Positions 1-10,600 are shown, counted from the first letter of the stretch. The stretch is DNA of 64,000 bases from Pontibacter actiniarum (GCF_003585765.1 NZ_CP021235.1:2852001-2916000), one strand, 5' to 3'. A program made the numbers and translations. Notes: a model not told the origin generated them from the sequence alone.

Positions 1-97
1 GGCCATGTTTGAAGCCGGTATCGTACTGCAGCAGCTTACCCTGCGCCGTAGAAGCCTGGAGGCACAGTTTCTGGAAATCATTAAAAAGCAAGCCTGA
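1..97 (+). CDS. ABC transporter ATP-binding protein, C-terminal end (partial)
   Basis: Only the last 31 codons are in the window (frame starting at base 2, stop TGA at 95-97). The tail, rich in Leu, Arg and Glu (LTLRRRSLEAQFLEIIKK), resembles the C-terminal end of ATPase subunits of drug or antimicrobial-peptide ABC exporters, but no Walker motif is visible here. The stop codon overlaps the ATG of the next gene, an ABC-2-type permease, by one base. That tight coupling supports an ATPase-permease pair. The assignment rests mainly on the neighbour. Confidence 0.6.
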   Translation, partial: AMFEAGIVLQQLTLRRRSLEAQFLEIIKKQA

Positions 98-867
98 TGA
101 ACCTTCTCCGCATCGAACTCTGTAAACTACTGCCCTACCGCACCATGTGGGTTATACTGGGGATTTTTGTAGCCCTCATGCTTCTCCTTCTCTACGCCAG
201 CAGCAACGTCAGCATCAACGGGCAGGAGCTGGGCAACCGAATGTACGACCTGCCCCGGTTCTGGCAGACACTGGCCTATGTCGCCAGCTTTTTCAACCTG
301 CTTTTCGGCATCCTGCTTATTGTGCTGGTGTCGGATGAGTACAGTTTCCGGACGCTGCGCCAGCAGGTGATAGACGGCCTGACGCGGGTAGAGCTGGTGC
401 TTGCCAAGTTTTACGTGGTGCTGGGGCTGGGTCTGTTTGCCACGGTGTTCCTGCTTTTGCTAGGCCTTTACTTTGGCCTGCTGCACGGCAGCCAGCACAC
501 CCTGGGCGCTGTTTTCGGGCAGATCAACCACCTCTCCTACTACTTTGTGCAGGCTGTCGGGTACATGACGCTGGCCATGCTCTTCGGCTTTGCCATCCGC
601 AAAAGCGGCCTGGCTATCATCGCCTTCGTTGCCTACGCGCAGGTGGTGGAGCCGCTCATTCACTTTCGCCTCCCCGATACGGTGGACAAGTACATGCCTG
701 TCAAGGTTTTCAAGAGCCTGACGCCCATGCCGGCGCAGGAGGTGCTGGACCAGCTTACCGCGCCCACCGAAATGCTCTCTCTGCCGTGGGCGGCCCTGCT
801 ATCCATCGGGTACGCCGGTTTATTTTGCTTCCTGAGCTACTACCTGCTTAAGGTCCGAGACCTGTAG
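97..867 (+). CDS. ABC-2 type transporter permease subunit
   Basis: A 256-aa integral membrane protein with about six hydrophobic segments (roughly residues 17-35, 60-80, 105-128, 150-165, 170-186 and 230-250). After the second segment comes the cytoplasmic motif DEYSFRTLRQQV, typical of ABC-2 permeases whose N-terminal half reads DE(Y/F)..GT.R. It would form the membrane part of an exporter with the ATPase that ends at base 97. The substrate cannot be told from the sequence. Its last 48 bases overlap, tail to tail, the 3' end of the minus-strand gene at 820-1548. Confidence 0.85.
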   Translation: MNLLRIELCKLLPYRTMWVILGIFVALMLLLLYASSNVSINGQELGNRMYDLPRFWQTLAYVASFFNLLFGILLIVLVSDEYSFRTLRQQVIDGLTRVELVLAKFYVVLGLGLFATVFLLLLGLYFGLLHGSQHTLGAVFGQINHLSYYFVQAVGYMTLAMLFGFAIRKSGLAIIAFVAYAQVVEPLIHFRLPDTVDKYMPVKVFKSLTPMPAQEVLDQLTAPTEMLSLPWAALLSIGYAGLFCFLSYYLLKVRDL

Positions 868-1548
868 CTGCGCGTTAAAGTAGTTGACGATAGCCACCAC
901 GTGGTGCGGCTTTTCATAGCTGAGTTTGTGCTCTTTCACGTACTTTTTCATCTGCTTTGCCCTCTTGCCAAAAAGCTTGTGCAGGTCCTTGCGCACATTC
1001 CGGAGCGTCACAATCTCACCGTCGGGCAGCATTACGTAGTATAGTTCCTTTATCTGGCTTAGCCATTCACTGCCCGGCGCATAGTAGTTGCTGTCGTACA
1101 GGTAGCCTTGGGAAGAGTAGGGCGATGTGCCGCGGGAGTCCTTATGCACATAGGATTCGCGCATGATCAGGGTGAGCGGCCCCTGGTTCAGCTGCTCAAA
1201 AAAAGTAGGTTTCTTAAAGTCTGAGTAGTCACGCCCCATGTCCCACATCAGGGAGCGGAACGTATAGGCTCTGCCGCTAGGCTGCTCCTGGGCAACAAAG
1301 TACTGCACGTTTACAGGCGAGAAGGAGCTGAGGGAACCGTCCTCATTCTGCACGTTTATCACTTCCTGTGAGCGGTGAAAGGTAACAGGGCCGTAAATGG
1401 TGTCTCCTGTGGCAAGTACGATTTTGCCCGAAGGCCATTCCTGAACATCGATGGCAGACCTGAACTGGGCCTGTGCCATTTGCGGCAAAATAGCGGTAAT
1501 AAATGCAAGAGCGGCGGTAAACGCCAGCGTAGTCGTTTTGTTTTTCAT
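820..1548 (-). CDS. secreted hypothetical protein
   Basis: A 242-aa protein whose best start is the ATG at 1546-1548: it places a clean Sec signal peptide first (MKNKTTTLAF then a hydrophobic stretch ending AQA, cleavage near residue 28). A longer frame to 1602 exists but would bury the signal. The mature part begins with a short beta-rich segment containing GKIVLATGDTIYG, a pattern I associate with uncharacterised Bacteroidota envelope proteins, and ends in a basic, helical region. No catalytic motif is recognised. It is probably periplasmic or outer-membrane associated. The 3' end runs 48 bases into the convergent permease gene. Confidence 0.7.
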   Translation of the reverse strand: MKNKTTTLAFTAALAFITAILPQMAQAQFRSAIDVQEWPSGKIVLATGDTIYGPVTFHRSQEVINVQNEDGSLSSFSPVNVQYFVAQEQPSGRAYTFRSLMWDMGRDYSDFKKPTFFEQLNQGPLTLIMRESYVHKDSRGTSPYSSQGYLYDSNYYAPGSEWLSQIKELYYVMLPDGEIVTLRNVRKDLHKLFGKRAKQMKKYVKEHKLSYEKPHHVVAIVNYFNAQLQVSDLKQVVAQEAK

Positions 1549-1697
1549 AGAATAGGGGGAGCTGTAAGTAACACAATAACCAACACCAGATTTCAGCCGC
1601 ACGGGCAGCTTTCATCACCTGCTACAGGCCTCTATAATTTGTATGACTTTCAGCCTTAAAAGTTGCCTGCTTGCCTTAACTATTCCCCCTGAAGACT

Positions 1698-1739
1698 AAA
1701 AAAACCTGCACAAGCGGCTAACAGCCTCCTATGCAGGTC
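1698..1739 (-). terminator. rho-independent terminator after ribBA
   Basis: Read on the minus strand, the arms ACCTGCA and TGCAGGT enclose a second small hairpin (GGCT/AGCC) and are followed by a run of seven T. It lies just downstream of the ribBA stop at 1763 and before the next minus-strand gene, so it probably ends ribBA transcription. Confidence 0.65.
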
Positions 1740-1762
1740 TTTAAAGTGTGTTTCAAGCGCGC

Positions 1763-3010
1763 TTATTTGGTAATTGTGGCGCTCTTTAGTATCTCATGGC
1801 CCAGCTTGTCGCGCTTGGTTGTCAGGTACTTCTGGTTATGCTCGTTAGGCACCACCTCAATCGGCACGCGCTCCACTACCTCAAGCCCGTAGCCCATCAG
1901 GCCGGTGCGCTTGCGCGGGTTATTGGAGATCAGTCGCATCTTGGTAACGCCCAGGTCGCGGAGTATCTGCGCCCCCACGCCGTAGTCGCGCTCATCCATG
2001 CCAAAGCCAAGCTCCAGGTTCGCCTCTACGGTATCCAGCCCCTGCTCCTGCAGTTTATAGGCCTTCAGCTTGTTGAGCAGGCCGATTCCGCGGCCTTCCT
2101 GGTTCATGTACACAATAACGCCCTTGCCCTCTTTCTCTACCATGCGCATCGCCTCATGAAGCTGCGGGCCGCAGTCGCAACGGCAGGACCCGAAGATGTC
2201 GCCGGTAACGCAGGAGGAGTGTACCCGAACCATTACCGGCTCGTCCTCCTCCCAGGTACCCTTTACCAGGGCCAGGTGCTTGGCGCCGTTGCTCACCTGG
2301 GTGTAGGCATACAGGTCAAAGATCCCGAAGTCAGTTGGCATCTGCACCACTATTTCGCGGTCTATCAGGCTCTCCTGCTTCAGGCGGTAGGCAATCAGGT
2401 CTTTTATAGAGATCAGCTTCAGGTCAAAGCGCTCCGCCACCTTCACCAGGTCCGGGAGGCGCGCCATCGTGCCGTCTTCATTCATAATCTCCACCAGTAC
2501 ACCGGCCGGGGCGAGTCCTGCCAGGCGCGCCAGGTCTACGGAGGCTTCCGTGTGGCCGGCGCGGCGCAGCACCCCTTCCTTCTTCGCCTTCAGCGGGAAG
2601 ATGTGGCCGGGCTTGCCCAGCGCGTGCGGGTCTGTGGCGGGGTCTACCAAGGCAAAAATAGTCTTGGCGCGGTCGGAGGCGGAAATACCCGTGGTACAGC
2701 CGTGCCCGATCAAATCCACTGACACGGTGAACGGCGTGGCGTGCAACGCGGTGTTGCGGCCCACCATCAGCTCCAGCCCGAGCTCATCACAACGCTCCTC
2801 GGTAAGGGGCGCGCAGATAAGGCCACGGCCGTGGGTGGCCATAAAGTTTACGATCTCAGGCGTGATTTTTTCGGCGGCACAAACAAAGTCGCCCTCGTTT
2901 TCGCGGTCGTCATCATCCACCACGATCACAACCTTGCCTTGGCGTATATCTTCGATAGCGGCCTCGATGCTATCCAACGGCCTTATATCACCAGTTTTAT
3001 TGGTTTCCAT
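1763..3010 (-). CDS. ribBA: bifunctional 3,4-dihydroxy-2-butanone-4-phosphate synthase / GTP cyclohydrolase II
   Basis: A 415-aa fusion that starts both branches of riboflavin synthesis: ribulose 5-phosphate to dihydroxybutanone phosphate (N-terminal half) and GTP to diaminopyrimidine (C-terminal half). The DHBP synthase part (about residues 12-205) shows RENEGD at 36-41, [10 protein letters not shown] and [14 protein letters not shown]. The GTP cyclohydrolase part shows the zinc-binding cysteines in [20 protein letters not shown], then NQEGRGIGL and DYGVGAQIL. The ATG at 3008-3010 (METNKTGD) is preferred over an upstream extension to 3076 that begins with non-conserved sequence. It is monocistronic, with a terminator at 1698-1739. 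I see no FMN riboswitch in the short upstream gap. Confidence 0.95.
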   Translation of the reverse strand: METNKTGDIRPLDSIEAAIEDIRQGKVVIVVDDDDRENEGDFVCAAEKITPEIVNFMATHGRGLICAPLTEERCDELGLELMVGRNTALHATPFTVSVDLIGHGCTTGISASDRAKTIFALVDPATDPHALGKPGHIFPLKAKKEGVLRRAGHTEASVDLARLAGLAPAGVLVEIMNEDGTMARLPDLVKVAERFDLKLISIKDLIAYRLKQESLIDREIVVQMPTDFGIFDLYAYTQVSNGAKHLALVKGTWEEDEPVMVRVHSSCVTGDIFGSCRCDCGPQLHEAMRMVEKEGKGVIVYMNQEGRGIGLLNKLKAYKLQEQGLDTVEANLELGFGMDERDYGVGAQILRDLGVTKMRLISNNPRKRTGLMGYGLEVVERVPIEVVPNEHNQKYLTTKRDKLGHEILKSATITK

Positions 3011-3073
3011 ACTTTTTACTTTATGCCCACACTGCCCGTGGTAGCGGGGCTGTTTATCTTTTGTAAAGCGGTG

Positions 3074-3081
3074 CAAAATTA
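3074..3081 (-). promoter_or_regulatory. -7 promoter box for ribBA
   Basis: The minus strand reads TAATTTTG, a match to the Bacteroidota -7 consensus TAnnTTTG, about 63 bases upstream of the ribBA start. No well-spaced TTTG -33 box is visible, so this is a candidate only. Confidence 0.35.
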
Positions 3082-3194
3082 TAAAGTTTATACCGCAAAA
3101 CTGCTATTTATTGCATAACAGTTTTAAAGAGAGATTAGTTGACACCCGCGATGTGCCTGTGATTGGTTATCTTTACAGACCAGCCCCAGTTCCT

Positions 3195-4130
3195 ATGAAA
3201 TGCTCCTTACTCGTTGCCAACTTTAACCATGCCGACGTTATACCGACTGCCCTTCAGTCTATTGAGGCGCAAACGTACCCCGACTGGGAGGCTGTTATTG
3301 TGGATGATGCCTCCGTCGATAACTCGCTTGAGGTGATCCGCAGCTTTATAAGCGCCTCGCAGCACCGGGAAAAGTACCGCGTCATTTCGCTTGCCCGGAA
3401 CATGGGCGTGGGGCATGCCAAGAAAACCGCTGCCGAAAACGCGAGCGGAGAGGTTATGGCCATCTGTGACCCGGATGACGCCCTGCACCCGGAGGCAGTC
3501 GCCAAGGTAATGCAGGAGCACCTGAAGCAGCCCCAGGCCAGCCTGGTTTACACCAGCTACTACTACTGCGACAGCGCCCTGAGGCCGCAGCGCGTCAGGC
3601 AGCATGCAGGGCATATTCTCCATTCTGATTTAAAGGAAGACAAGGTATCTGCGTTTGCCGCCTTCAAAAGTGCCGCCTACCACCGCACGGCCGGGTTTGA
3701 CGCTGCCTTTAGGTTAGCCGAAGACAAAGACCTTTACTACAAGCTGGAGGAGGTGGGCGAGGTGGTTTACCTGGACGAGCCGCTCTACTACTACCGCATT
3801 TGGGACAGAGGGATTTCGCAGGGCTTTGATTCTTTTGTGCGCTCCCGGGACTACCGGCTAACAGCGATCGAGCATGCGATGGAAAGGAGAAAGAAGAGCG
3901 GTATAAAGCAGCTCTCTGAAACCGAGCGCCGCCACCTGCTTGCAGCCATACACCTTCTACAGGCCGAAGGCATTATGTACTCCGAGCAGCCTGTTACCGG
4001 CAAGTTTTTTAAACACTGGTACAAGGCCGTCCGCTTACACCCCACCAGTAAGCTAAAGGTAAAAGCCAAAACGCTGCTCCTGCTCAGCAGGGTGAAAAGG
4101 AGCTTGAGGCGTCTCCTTCAGAAAAAGTAG
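3195..4130 (+). CDS. family 2 glycosyltransferase
   Basis: A 311-aa GT-A fold glycosyltransferase. The start ATG at 3195 puts the strand-forming MKCSLLVANFNHAD at the N-terminus, as usual for the family; an open frame to 3111 adds unrelated residues. The nucleotide-sugar site shows VDDAS at about 36-40 and the DxD-type DPDD at 92-95, then an acidic AEDKDLYYKL motif typical of the acceptor side. It has no transmembrane segment and a basic C-terminus (SRVKRSLRRLLQKK). It is isolated from the main glycan locus, convergent with dnaG with one base between the stops. Donor and acceptor are unknown. Confidence 0.85.
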   Translation: MKCSLLVANFNHADVIPTALQSIEAQTYPDWEAVIVDDASVDNSLEVIRSFISASQHREKYRVISLARNMGVGHAKKTAAENASGEVMAICDPDDALHPEAVAKVMQEHLKQPQASLVYTSYYYCDSALRPQRVRQHAGHILHSDLKEDKVSAFAAFKSAAYHRTAGFDAAFRLAEDKDLYYKLEEVGEVVYLDEPLYYYRIWDRGISQGFDSFVRSRDYRLTAIEHAMERRKKSGIKQLSETERRHLLAAIHLLQAEGIMYSEQPVTGKFFKHWYKAVRLHPTSKLKVKAKTLLLLSRVKRSLRRLLQKK

Positions 4131-4131
4131 C

Positions 4132-6051
4132 TTACTTGTTCACCACAATGCCCAGCATCTCGCCCAGCTGGTTCTCAAAGGTTTTGAGGCTGAGGATATA
4201 GTTGAGCTGGCGGTCCTGCTCGGCGGGGTCGGTGACCAGGCGCAGTTTCTCCAGTTCGGCTTTCAGCAGTATCTGCACCTTCATGCGCTTGAGGCGCAGG
4301 ATGGCACGCTCAATGCCGTACATGAGCAGGTCCTCCTCGTTTGGCACATAAATCTGGTGCGTTTCCCAGTTGTGGCTCAGGTCGTAGCGGTTAGAGATCA
4401 GCTCGATCACCTCCGAGCGTATTTCCTCGTCCGGGTCGTTCACCAGGTCCTCCCCCTTCACCACATAGCCCTGGTTAAACTGCCGCAGAATCAGGTTGTA
4501 GAGCTTCACGTAAATCGGGATCTCGAACTCCACATCCTCCAGCTGCTCCAGCATGTACTGCGTCACGGTTTGCTGCTCATCCACGGGCTTAGCCCCATAG
4601 TTTATCATCATCCGGATAATTTCCCGCTCATACCTTTTCAGGACGTCGGTGTCAGAGGCGGGCTTCTCCGGCTCTGGCTCGAGCGCGGGTTCCGGCGCGG
4701 AGTAGTGCTGCGCCTGCCCGCCGGATGGTTGCTGCTGCCGCCCCTGCAGGTGCATTTTGTTGTACTCGGATATAAGCACCTGCTCATCGATATCGAAGAT
4801 AAGGCTGCAGCTCTGGAAGAACACCGTGCGCTTGATGGCATCCGGGATTTTCGAGATGGAGGCCACGACCTCTTTTATCGCCTCGGCTTTTTTAACCGGG
4901 TTGCCCGCCGCCTCCTCGGCAAAGAGGCTTGTCTTAAAGGAGATAAAGTCCTGGGAGTGCTCCTTGATATAGGTTTTAAAGGCCGTGTCGCCAACCTTAT
5001 GGATGTAAGAATCCGGGTCCTCCCCTGCCGGAAAGGTCACCACGTTCACGTTGAGGCCCAGCTCCAGGATGAGGTCGATACCGCGCAGGGAGGCTTTTAT
5101 ACCTGCCGCATCCCCGTCGTAGAGCACCGTGATGTTCTCGGTATAGCGCGAAATCAGCTTGATTTGCCCCTCTGTGAGCGACGTACCGGAAGAGGCCACC
5201 ACGTTTTCAATACCGCCCTGGTGCAGCGAGAGCACATCCAGGTATCCCTCCACCATATAGCACATGTCCTGCATGCGCATGGCCTGCTTTGCCTGAAATA
5301 GGCCGTAGAGCACGTTGCTTTTGTGGTAGATGTCCGACTCCGGGGAGTTGAGGTATTTCGGGCTCTTCTTGTCGTTGGATTTGAGCGTACGGGCACCGAA
5401 GCCCACCACCCGGCCGGACACGTTGTGGATCGGGAACATGACACGGCCCCGGAAGCGGTCATACTTTTTGCCGTCCTCCCTGGCTATCGTCAGGCCCGTC
5501 GCCTCCAGGTACTTTTGCTTGTACCCTACTTTCAGGGCGGCGTCCGTCAGGTCCGTCCACTCATCCAGGCTGTAGCCCAGCTCAAACTTGCGGATGGTGT
5601 TGCTGCTCAGGCCGCGCTGCTTTAAGTAGGATTGCCCGATTGCCCCCTGCTCATGGCTGGTCAGCCGCTGCTGGAAGTGCTTGGCGGCAAAGTCAGAGAC
5701 TATAAAAAGGCTGTCGCGCTCGCTCTGCTCCCGGGCATACTCGGGGTCGTGCTGCTCCTCGGGCACCTCAATGCTATACTTCTTGGCCAGGTACTTGATG
5801 GCTTCCGGGAAGCTGGTTCCCTCCACATCCATAATAAACTGCACCGAGTTGCCCGCCTTGCCACAGCCAAAGCACTTGTAAATACCCTTGGCCGGCGAAA
5901 CCGAGAACGAGGGGGACTTTTCGTGGTGAAAGGGGCAGCAGGCCCACATGTTCTGCCCTTTCTTTTTAAGCGACACGAAATCTCCTACCACCTCCGTTAT
6001 ATCGGCTTGGGCAAGTACCTGGTCAACTACTTCTTTGGGGATAAGGGACAT
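4132..6051 (-). CDS. dnaG: DNA primase
   Basis: A 639-aa primase that makes RNA primers at the replication fork. The N-terminal CHC2 zinc finger is visible (CPFHHEKSPSFS with C39 and H42, then KCFGCG with C60 and C63). The TOPRIM core carries VEGYLDVLSLHQ and LYDGDAAGIKA. A low-complexity Gln/Pro/Glu linker precedes the helical C-terminal DnaB-binding region. The ATG at 6049-6051 (MSLIPKEV) is chosen; an upstream TTG two codons earlier is less likely. Length is normal for the family. It is convergent with the glycosyltransferase at 3195-4130 and leaves no room for a separate terminator. Confidence 0.95.
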   Translation of the reverse strand: MSLIPKEVVDQVLAQADITEVVGDFVSLKKKGQNMWACCPFHHEKSPSFSVSPAKGIYKCFGCGKAGNSVQFIMDVEGTSFPEAIKYLAKKYSIEVPEEQHDPEYAREQSERDSLFIVSDFAAKHFQQRLTSHEQGAIGQSYLKQRGLSSNTIRKFELGYSLDEWTDLTDAALKVGYKQKYLEATGLTIAREDGKKYDRFRGRVMFPIHNVSGRVVGFGARTLKSNDKKSPKYLNSPESDIYHKSNVLYGLFQAKQAMRMQDMCYMVEGYLDVLSLHQGGIENVVASSGTSLTEGQIKLISRYTENITVLYDGDAAGIKASLRGIDLILELGLNVNVVTFPAGEDPDSYIHKVGDTAFKTYIKEHSQDFISFKTSLFAEEAAGNPVKKAEAIKEVVASISKIPDAIKRTVFFQSCSLIFDIDEQVLISEYNKMHLQGRQQQPSGGQAQHYSAPEPALEPEPEKPASDTDVLKRYEREIIRMMINYGAKPVDEQQTVTQYMLEQLEDVEFEIPIYVKLYNLILRQFNQGYVVKGEDLVNDPDEEIRSEVIELISNRYDLSHNWETHQIYVPNEEDLLMYGIERAILRLKRMKVQILLKAELEKLRLVTDPAEQDRQLNYILSLKTFENQLGEMLGIVVNK

Positions 6052-6076
6052 GGGCAAAAAAAGTATAAGCGGATGG

Positions 6077-6084
6077 CAAAGATA
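6077..6084 (-). promoter_or_regulatory. -7 promoter box for dnaG
   Basis: Minus strand TATCTTTG matches TAnnTTTG exactly and lies 26 bases before the dnaG ATG. A convincing -33 TTTG is not seen. Confidence 0.4.
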
Positions 6085-6202
6085 AAGGTTATAGTGCGAA
6101 CGACCGCATCAGGAAACAGGTGAATTTACACCCGGTGCCTTCCCGGGCGCAGCGCGCTGGCTTCTGTGCCCTCCCCTTCTCCTGTGCCATATAAAACAAG
6201 CC

Positions 6203-7252
6203 TCAGACAACCCGCTTTAACCCCGGCACCCGGCTGACAGCCTGCACCAGGAGGACAGAAACAAGCAGCACCAGGCAGAACCTGAGCGGGATGTCGAGCA
6301 GGGCCGTACCGGTTGACAAAGCGTACTTCTGGCCAAGCCTCTGAAACGCCTCCAGAACACCGGCGTGTACCACGTAGATACCCAACGTCAGTTTTGCCAG
6401 GCGAGCCAGCAGGTTAGGGCCGAAACGCAATTGCGAAAACATCTTAAAGAGAGCCAGAGAGGCCACCAGCACCAGCGGCGACAGAAACTCATAGAAGTAC
6501 ATGCTTCGGGTAGCGTACACAAACAGTGCCGTGAGTAGCGACAAGAGAACGTATACCAGCAGCAGCAGTACCTGGCTATACTTCGCCACACTACGGGCCA
6601 GCACATAGCCCATCAGGTAATAGCCCAGGTACTCCGTAAACCAAAGAAGGACAATAAAACCGCTGCCAACATAGAAGTTCCAGAGATTTATGGTAAACCC
6701 GCAGAGCAGCAAAAAGCAGGCAGCCATACTTACTTCCCGCAGCGCCAGCCCCGCTATTGCCCTGCTTATGACCGGCGTTACAAGGTACAGGCCGAGGAGC
6801 ATGTAGAGGTACCACAGGTGATAGAACGGCTTTCCTGTCAGCGCTTTTACGGCCACGGGTGCAACGGCCCACCTGCCGGTAAGCGCATAGCTGCAGTAGA
6901 GCGCGTACAGGCTGTAGGCCCCGACCCAGAACACAAACGGCCAGAGGATCCGTGAAGCCCTGTTTAGATAGAAGGTGGCATAGGCCTCTCTTCTCCCCAG
7001 CAAAAAGGACCCGCTGATGAGCACAAACACCGGTACGCTCACTCTTGCAAAGGAGTTCAGCACATTACCCGCCCAAAAGCCTGTGCCGAAGGCACGGTCT
7101 TCTAGCCCGTCGGACGCGTAAGGGGCCGCCACGTGCAAGAGTATCACCAGCAGCATTGCCAGCGTTCGCAGCACGTCCAGAGAGTGGTTCCTTTCCGCTA
7201 TGCCCGCTTTTGGCAGCGTTTCCGGTATAGGCATTGGTGATGGTTGCTTCAT
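6203..7252 (-). CDS. acyltransferase family 3 membrane protein
   Basis: A 349-aa polytopic protein with about ten hydrophobic helices. The first one carries HSLDVLRTLAMLLVILLHVA (about residues 23-42), the signature region of acyltransferase-3 enzymes (OafA/WecH/NodX type), with the conserved His of the inner-membrane O-acyltransfer site. Such enzymes add acetyl or other acyl groups to surface sugars or lipids. Nothing next to it fixes the acceptor, though the large glycan locus is about 12 kb away. The start ATG at 7250-7252 is the only good one. Confidence 0.85.
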   Translation of the reverse strand: MKQPSPMPIPETLPKAGIAERNHSLDVLRTLAMLLVILLHVAAPYASDGLEDRAFGTGFWAGNVLNSFARVSVPVFVLISGSFLLGRREAYATFYLNRASRILWPFVFWVGAYSLYALYCSYALTGRWAVAPVAVKALTGKPFYHLWYLYMLLGLYLVTPVISRAIAGLALREVSMAACFLLLCGFTINLWNFYVGSGFIVLLWFTEYLGYYLMGYVLARSVAKYSQVLLLLVYVLLSLLTALFVYATRSMYFYEFLSPLVLVASLALFKMFSQLRFGPNLLARLAKLTLGIYVVHAGVLEAFQRLGQKYALSTGTALLDIPLRFCLVLLVSVLLVQAVSRVPGLKRVV

Positions 7253-7625
7253 TTCGATTGCTCAAGGCACTACACAGGCTGTTTTCACACCTGCCGCTGA
7301 GTTGGCACTGGTGCGCCGCCTTATGGCTCCCCCCGGCGCTGCACCTACCGTTTGGCTCTCCTGCCGGAGCCCCCAAGTACAGCACTGCCCCTGCGCGCAT
7401 GGCACCTCCGAAAACCTTGCTGGCAACCCGAGGCAGCGGCATTTGGCACGGCCTGCTGAACAAAGCTATAAAAATATCCCGGCAAGCTCATCTAAGTTAG
7501 AACATCAAGTATAAAAGAATTCCTATCTTTAGACTGTCAACACATTAAGGCTTAGCAGGAAGTGCGCCCTGACTCATACATTCATACTTGTAACACTGCC
7601 GCCACGGTGGCAGCAAAGGCAAACC
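7253..7625. other. 373-bp intergenic region, divergent promoters
   Basis: Lies between the minus-strand acyltransferase and the plus-strand giant secreted protein. Open frames here are not gene-like. It contains AAGTATAA at 7507-7514 (see findings) and TATCTTTA at 7524-7531, one base from the -7 consensus on the plus strand. Nothing else is recognised. Confidence 0.4.
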
Positions 7626-10600
7626 ATGCGAAACAGATTTACCCGTTTAAAAAAAGTAGCCTGGCTGGCCCTGGTGCTGGGGACGCAGGCAGTACAGGCC
7701 CAACAGCTGAACCTGTCCTGGCAGCCGCGCCAGGACCTGAACATCCTCCTGCCGGCCTCGGTGCGGGTGCACGAGGCCAACGGCAGCTTACCCGACGGAG
7801 CCCCGGTGCGTGCCATGTACGCTACCGTGGACCTGCGCGATGAAAACCTGTCGCTCCGGACCGTAGGCAACCCCGCTAACCGGCAAACAACCCTGGAGCA
7901 CTACCAGGACTACAACGCTATACTGGCCATCAACGGCGGCTACTTCGCACCGACCAAGTCCGTAAGCCTCTACATCTCTGACGGGAATCTGATTGAGCCG
8001 GGCATCCGCAAGTCCGGCGGCAACAACATTACCCGTGGGGCCTTTGGCCTCGTGAACGGCAAACCGGAGATTGCCTGGACCGCTAACCCCATCGGCAACC
8101 TGATCTACAAGTATAGCCAGCCCACCCAGCCGGGGCAGCCGGCCCCGACAACGCGGGGCGGTGAGCTGTGGCTGCCGGGGCAGGCGGTAGGCGGCGGGCC
8201 GGTGCTGGTAAAGCAAGGCAAGGTAGTGGATGTGGGCACCGTGGAGGGCTTCGGCGCCGCTCACCTCGGCCGCAACCCGCGCAGCGCCATCGGCTACCTG
8301 GATAAGCACACACTGCTCCTGCTGGTAGTAGACGGTCGCCAGGGTGCCAGCGCGGGCGTAACCACCGTGGAGCTGGCCCACATGATGCGGGAACTCGGAT
8401 GCAGCGAGGCTGTAAACCTGGACGGCGGCGGCTCCTCCGCCATGGTCGCGGCAGACGAGGTTGTGAACATTCCGGTAGATGTGCCAAACGGCAACCGCCA
8501 CAGCCTCCGAAAGAACGCCAACGCACTGGTGCTGACGCAGCGGGAGAGCAGCCCGAAGCGCCAGGTAACGTACATTGACACCGATAGCCCCAACTACACT
8601 GAGTTTGGGCTGTGGCGAGACACCAACCACGCCAACTACTACGGCTCCACCCTCTCCCGGCAGGCCTCGGCCAACAGCCACAACAGCGCCAGGTATGATT
8701 TCAAAAGTATAGCCAAAGGGAAGTACCAGCTGGCCACCTGGTGGACGGTGGACACCAGCCACAATGCCGCCCAGGTGCCGTACGTGCTGCACCGCGGCAG
8801 CAAAACCGATACCCTGCGGGTAAACCAGAACACCTACGCCACCAGTGGCCGCTGGAACGTGTTGGGAGATTTTACACTTGGCCCCGGCGATTACCTGGAG
8901 TTGTTGGCCCAGGGCAAAGGAAAAAAGGCGGTGGCAGACGCCGTGCGCCTGGTAAGCATCGAAAAGTTCCCGGAGCTGCCCCGCCGGGGAGACCTGCGCC
9001 TGGCCGTGATCAGCGATCTGAACTCCGGCCTTGGTGCTGCGACCTATGAGTGGCAGGTAGACAGCATTATTCAGCGGCTGCCGCGCATCTGGCAACCAGA
9101 CCTGGTAGTCTGCGGCGGCGATATGGTGGCCGGCCAGGGCGTGTCGGATACGGAGACGCTTACCAAAATGTGGCAGGGCTTCGACGACCATATCGCCGCG
9201 CCGCTACGTGCCGCTGGCATTCCCTTTGCCTTTACGCTCGGCAACCACGATGGCTCTCGCTCTTTTGCCATGGAGCGAAACGCCGCCGGCAGCTACTGGA
9301 ATGACGCTAAGAACCTGCCTTCGCTGCAGTTCATCGACAAGCGCCACTTCCCCTACTACTACTCCTTTACCCACGGCAACGCGTTCTTTGTTTCCTGGGA
9401 GGCCTCCTCGCCGGAAATTACCGACGAAAACCTGCGTTGGCTGGCAGAGCAGTTTAACCTGCCGGAGGCAAGGCAGGCAAAGTACAGGTTCGTGCTCGGC
9501 CACATGCCGCTCTACAGCGTGGCGCAGGAGCGCGACTCCAAAGGCAACCTGCTCAGCAACCCGGAAAAGCTGCGGCAGCTCCTGGAGCAGTACAAGGTAA
9601 AGACCTACATCAGCGGCCACCAGCATGCCTACTATCCGGGTAAGCGCGGGAAACTGGAGCTGCTGAACGCCGGGGCTGCCGGCTCCGGCCCCCGCTCCTG
9701 GCTGACGCTGGACAAGACGCCGGTGAATACCGTGACGCTGGTGGACATCTTTTACGAGCAGGACACACTCGTTTACACGACTTACGACATTGGCACCGAG
9801 CGTGCAGCAGAGATGGCAGTGTTTGATGAAAAAGTCCTCCCACCGGTTATAGAGGGCGTGAACGGCCACCTCATCCGGCGGGACATCGCAGTAACTGGCG
9901 AGGCAAAAGGCATCTTCTCTGCACTGTCGCCGGGAGCCTCGGCAACAGGCACGGCAGCCTTGGAGGTACGCGGAGACAAGCTGTACATCTCGGGCGAGTT
10001 TACCGGCCTGGAGGGGAAACTGCTGAAAGAGCAAGGTGCTGTATCCCTTTACCACGGCCGCCACACAGAGCAGGGGGCGCCACTGCTTGCCCTGAAGGTA
10101 AAGTCCAGAAATGGGCGCAAAGGCTCTTTCAGCGGCAGGATGGCGGTACAGGACGATGAGAAGGAACTGCTGTCGGTAGGCTCGTACTATGTCAGCATCA
10201 AAACAGACAAGCACCCGGACGGGGAACTGCGCGCGCAGCTGTACCCTGCTGCCAACCAGGCTCCGGCTGCCGTGGCCGTTAGCTCGCACAACAGCCGGAA
10301 CGCGTACGCCGTGCGCCAAACCGAAGCGCTCTTCAGGCTCAGCTGGGACAAAGCCACCGACCCGGACGGGGACTTTGTGTCCTACAGCTACCAACTGGCA
10401 TCCGACGAGCACTTTAAAAACCTGTTATGGCACAAGAACACCGGCAGGGTGCCTGGTATAAAGCCACAGGAAAAAGAGTGGTACGCGCTCCTGCAGCATG
10501 CCGCCGAGGGCGAGCCGGTTACCTTCTACCACCGCATTATTACCTCCGACGGCAAACACACCACCTATGGCCCCGGCAAGCCTTTTCAGCTGATGAAAAG

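Noticed and set aside
1796..2722. 308-codon plus-strand open frame
   Set aside because: It lies wholly antisense to ribBA, whose motifs are unmistakable; long shadows are common in GC-rich genes.
7788..10412. Two long minus-strand open frames (467 and 402 codons)
   Set aside because: Both are antisense shadows of the giant secreted protein, with no domain or start signal of their own.
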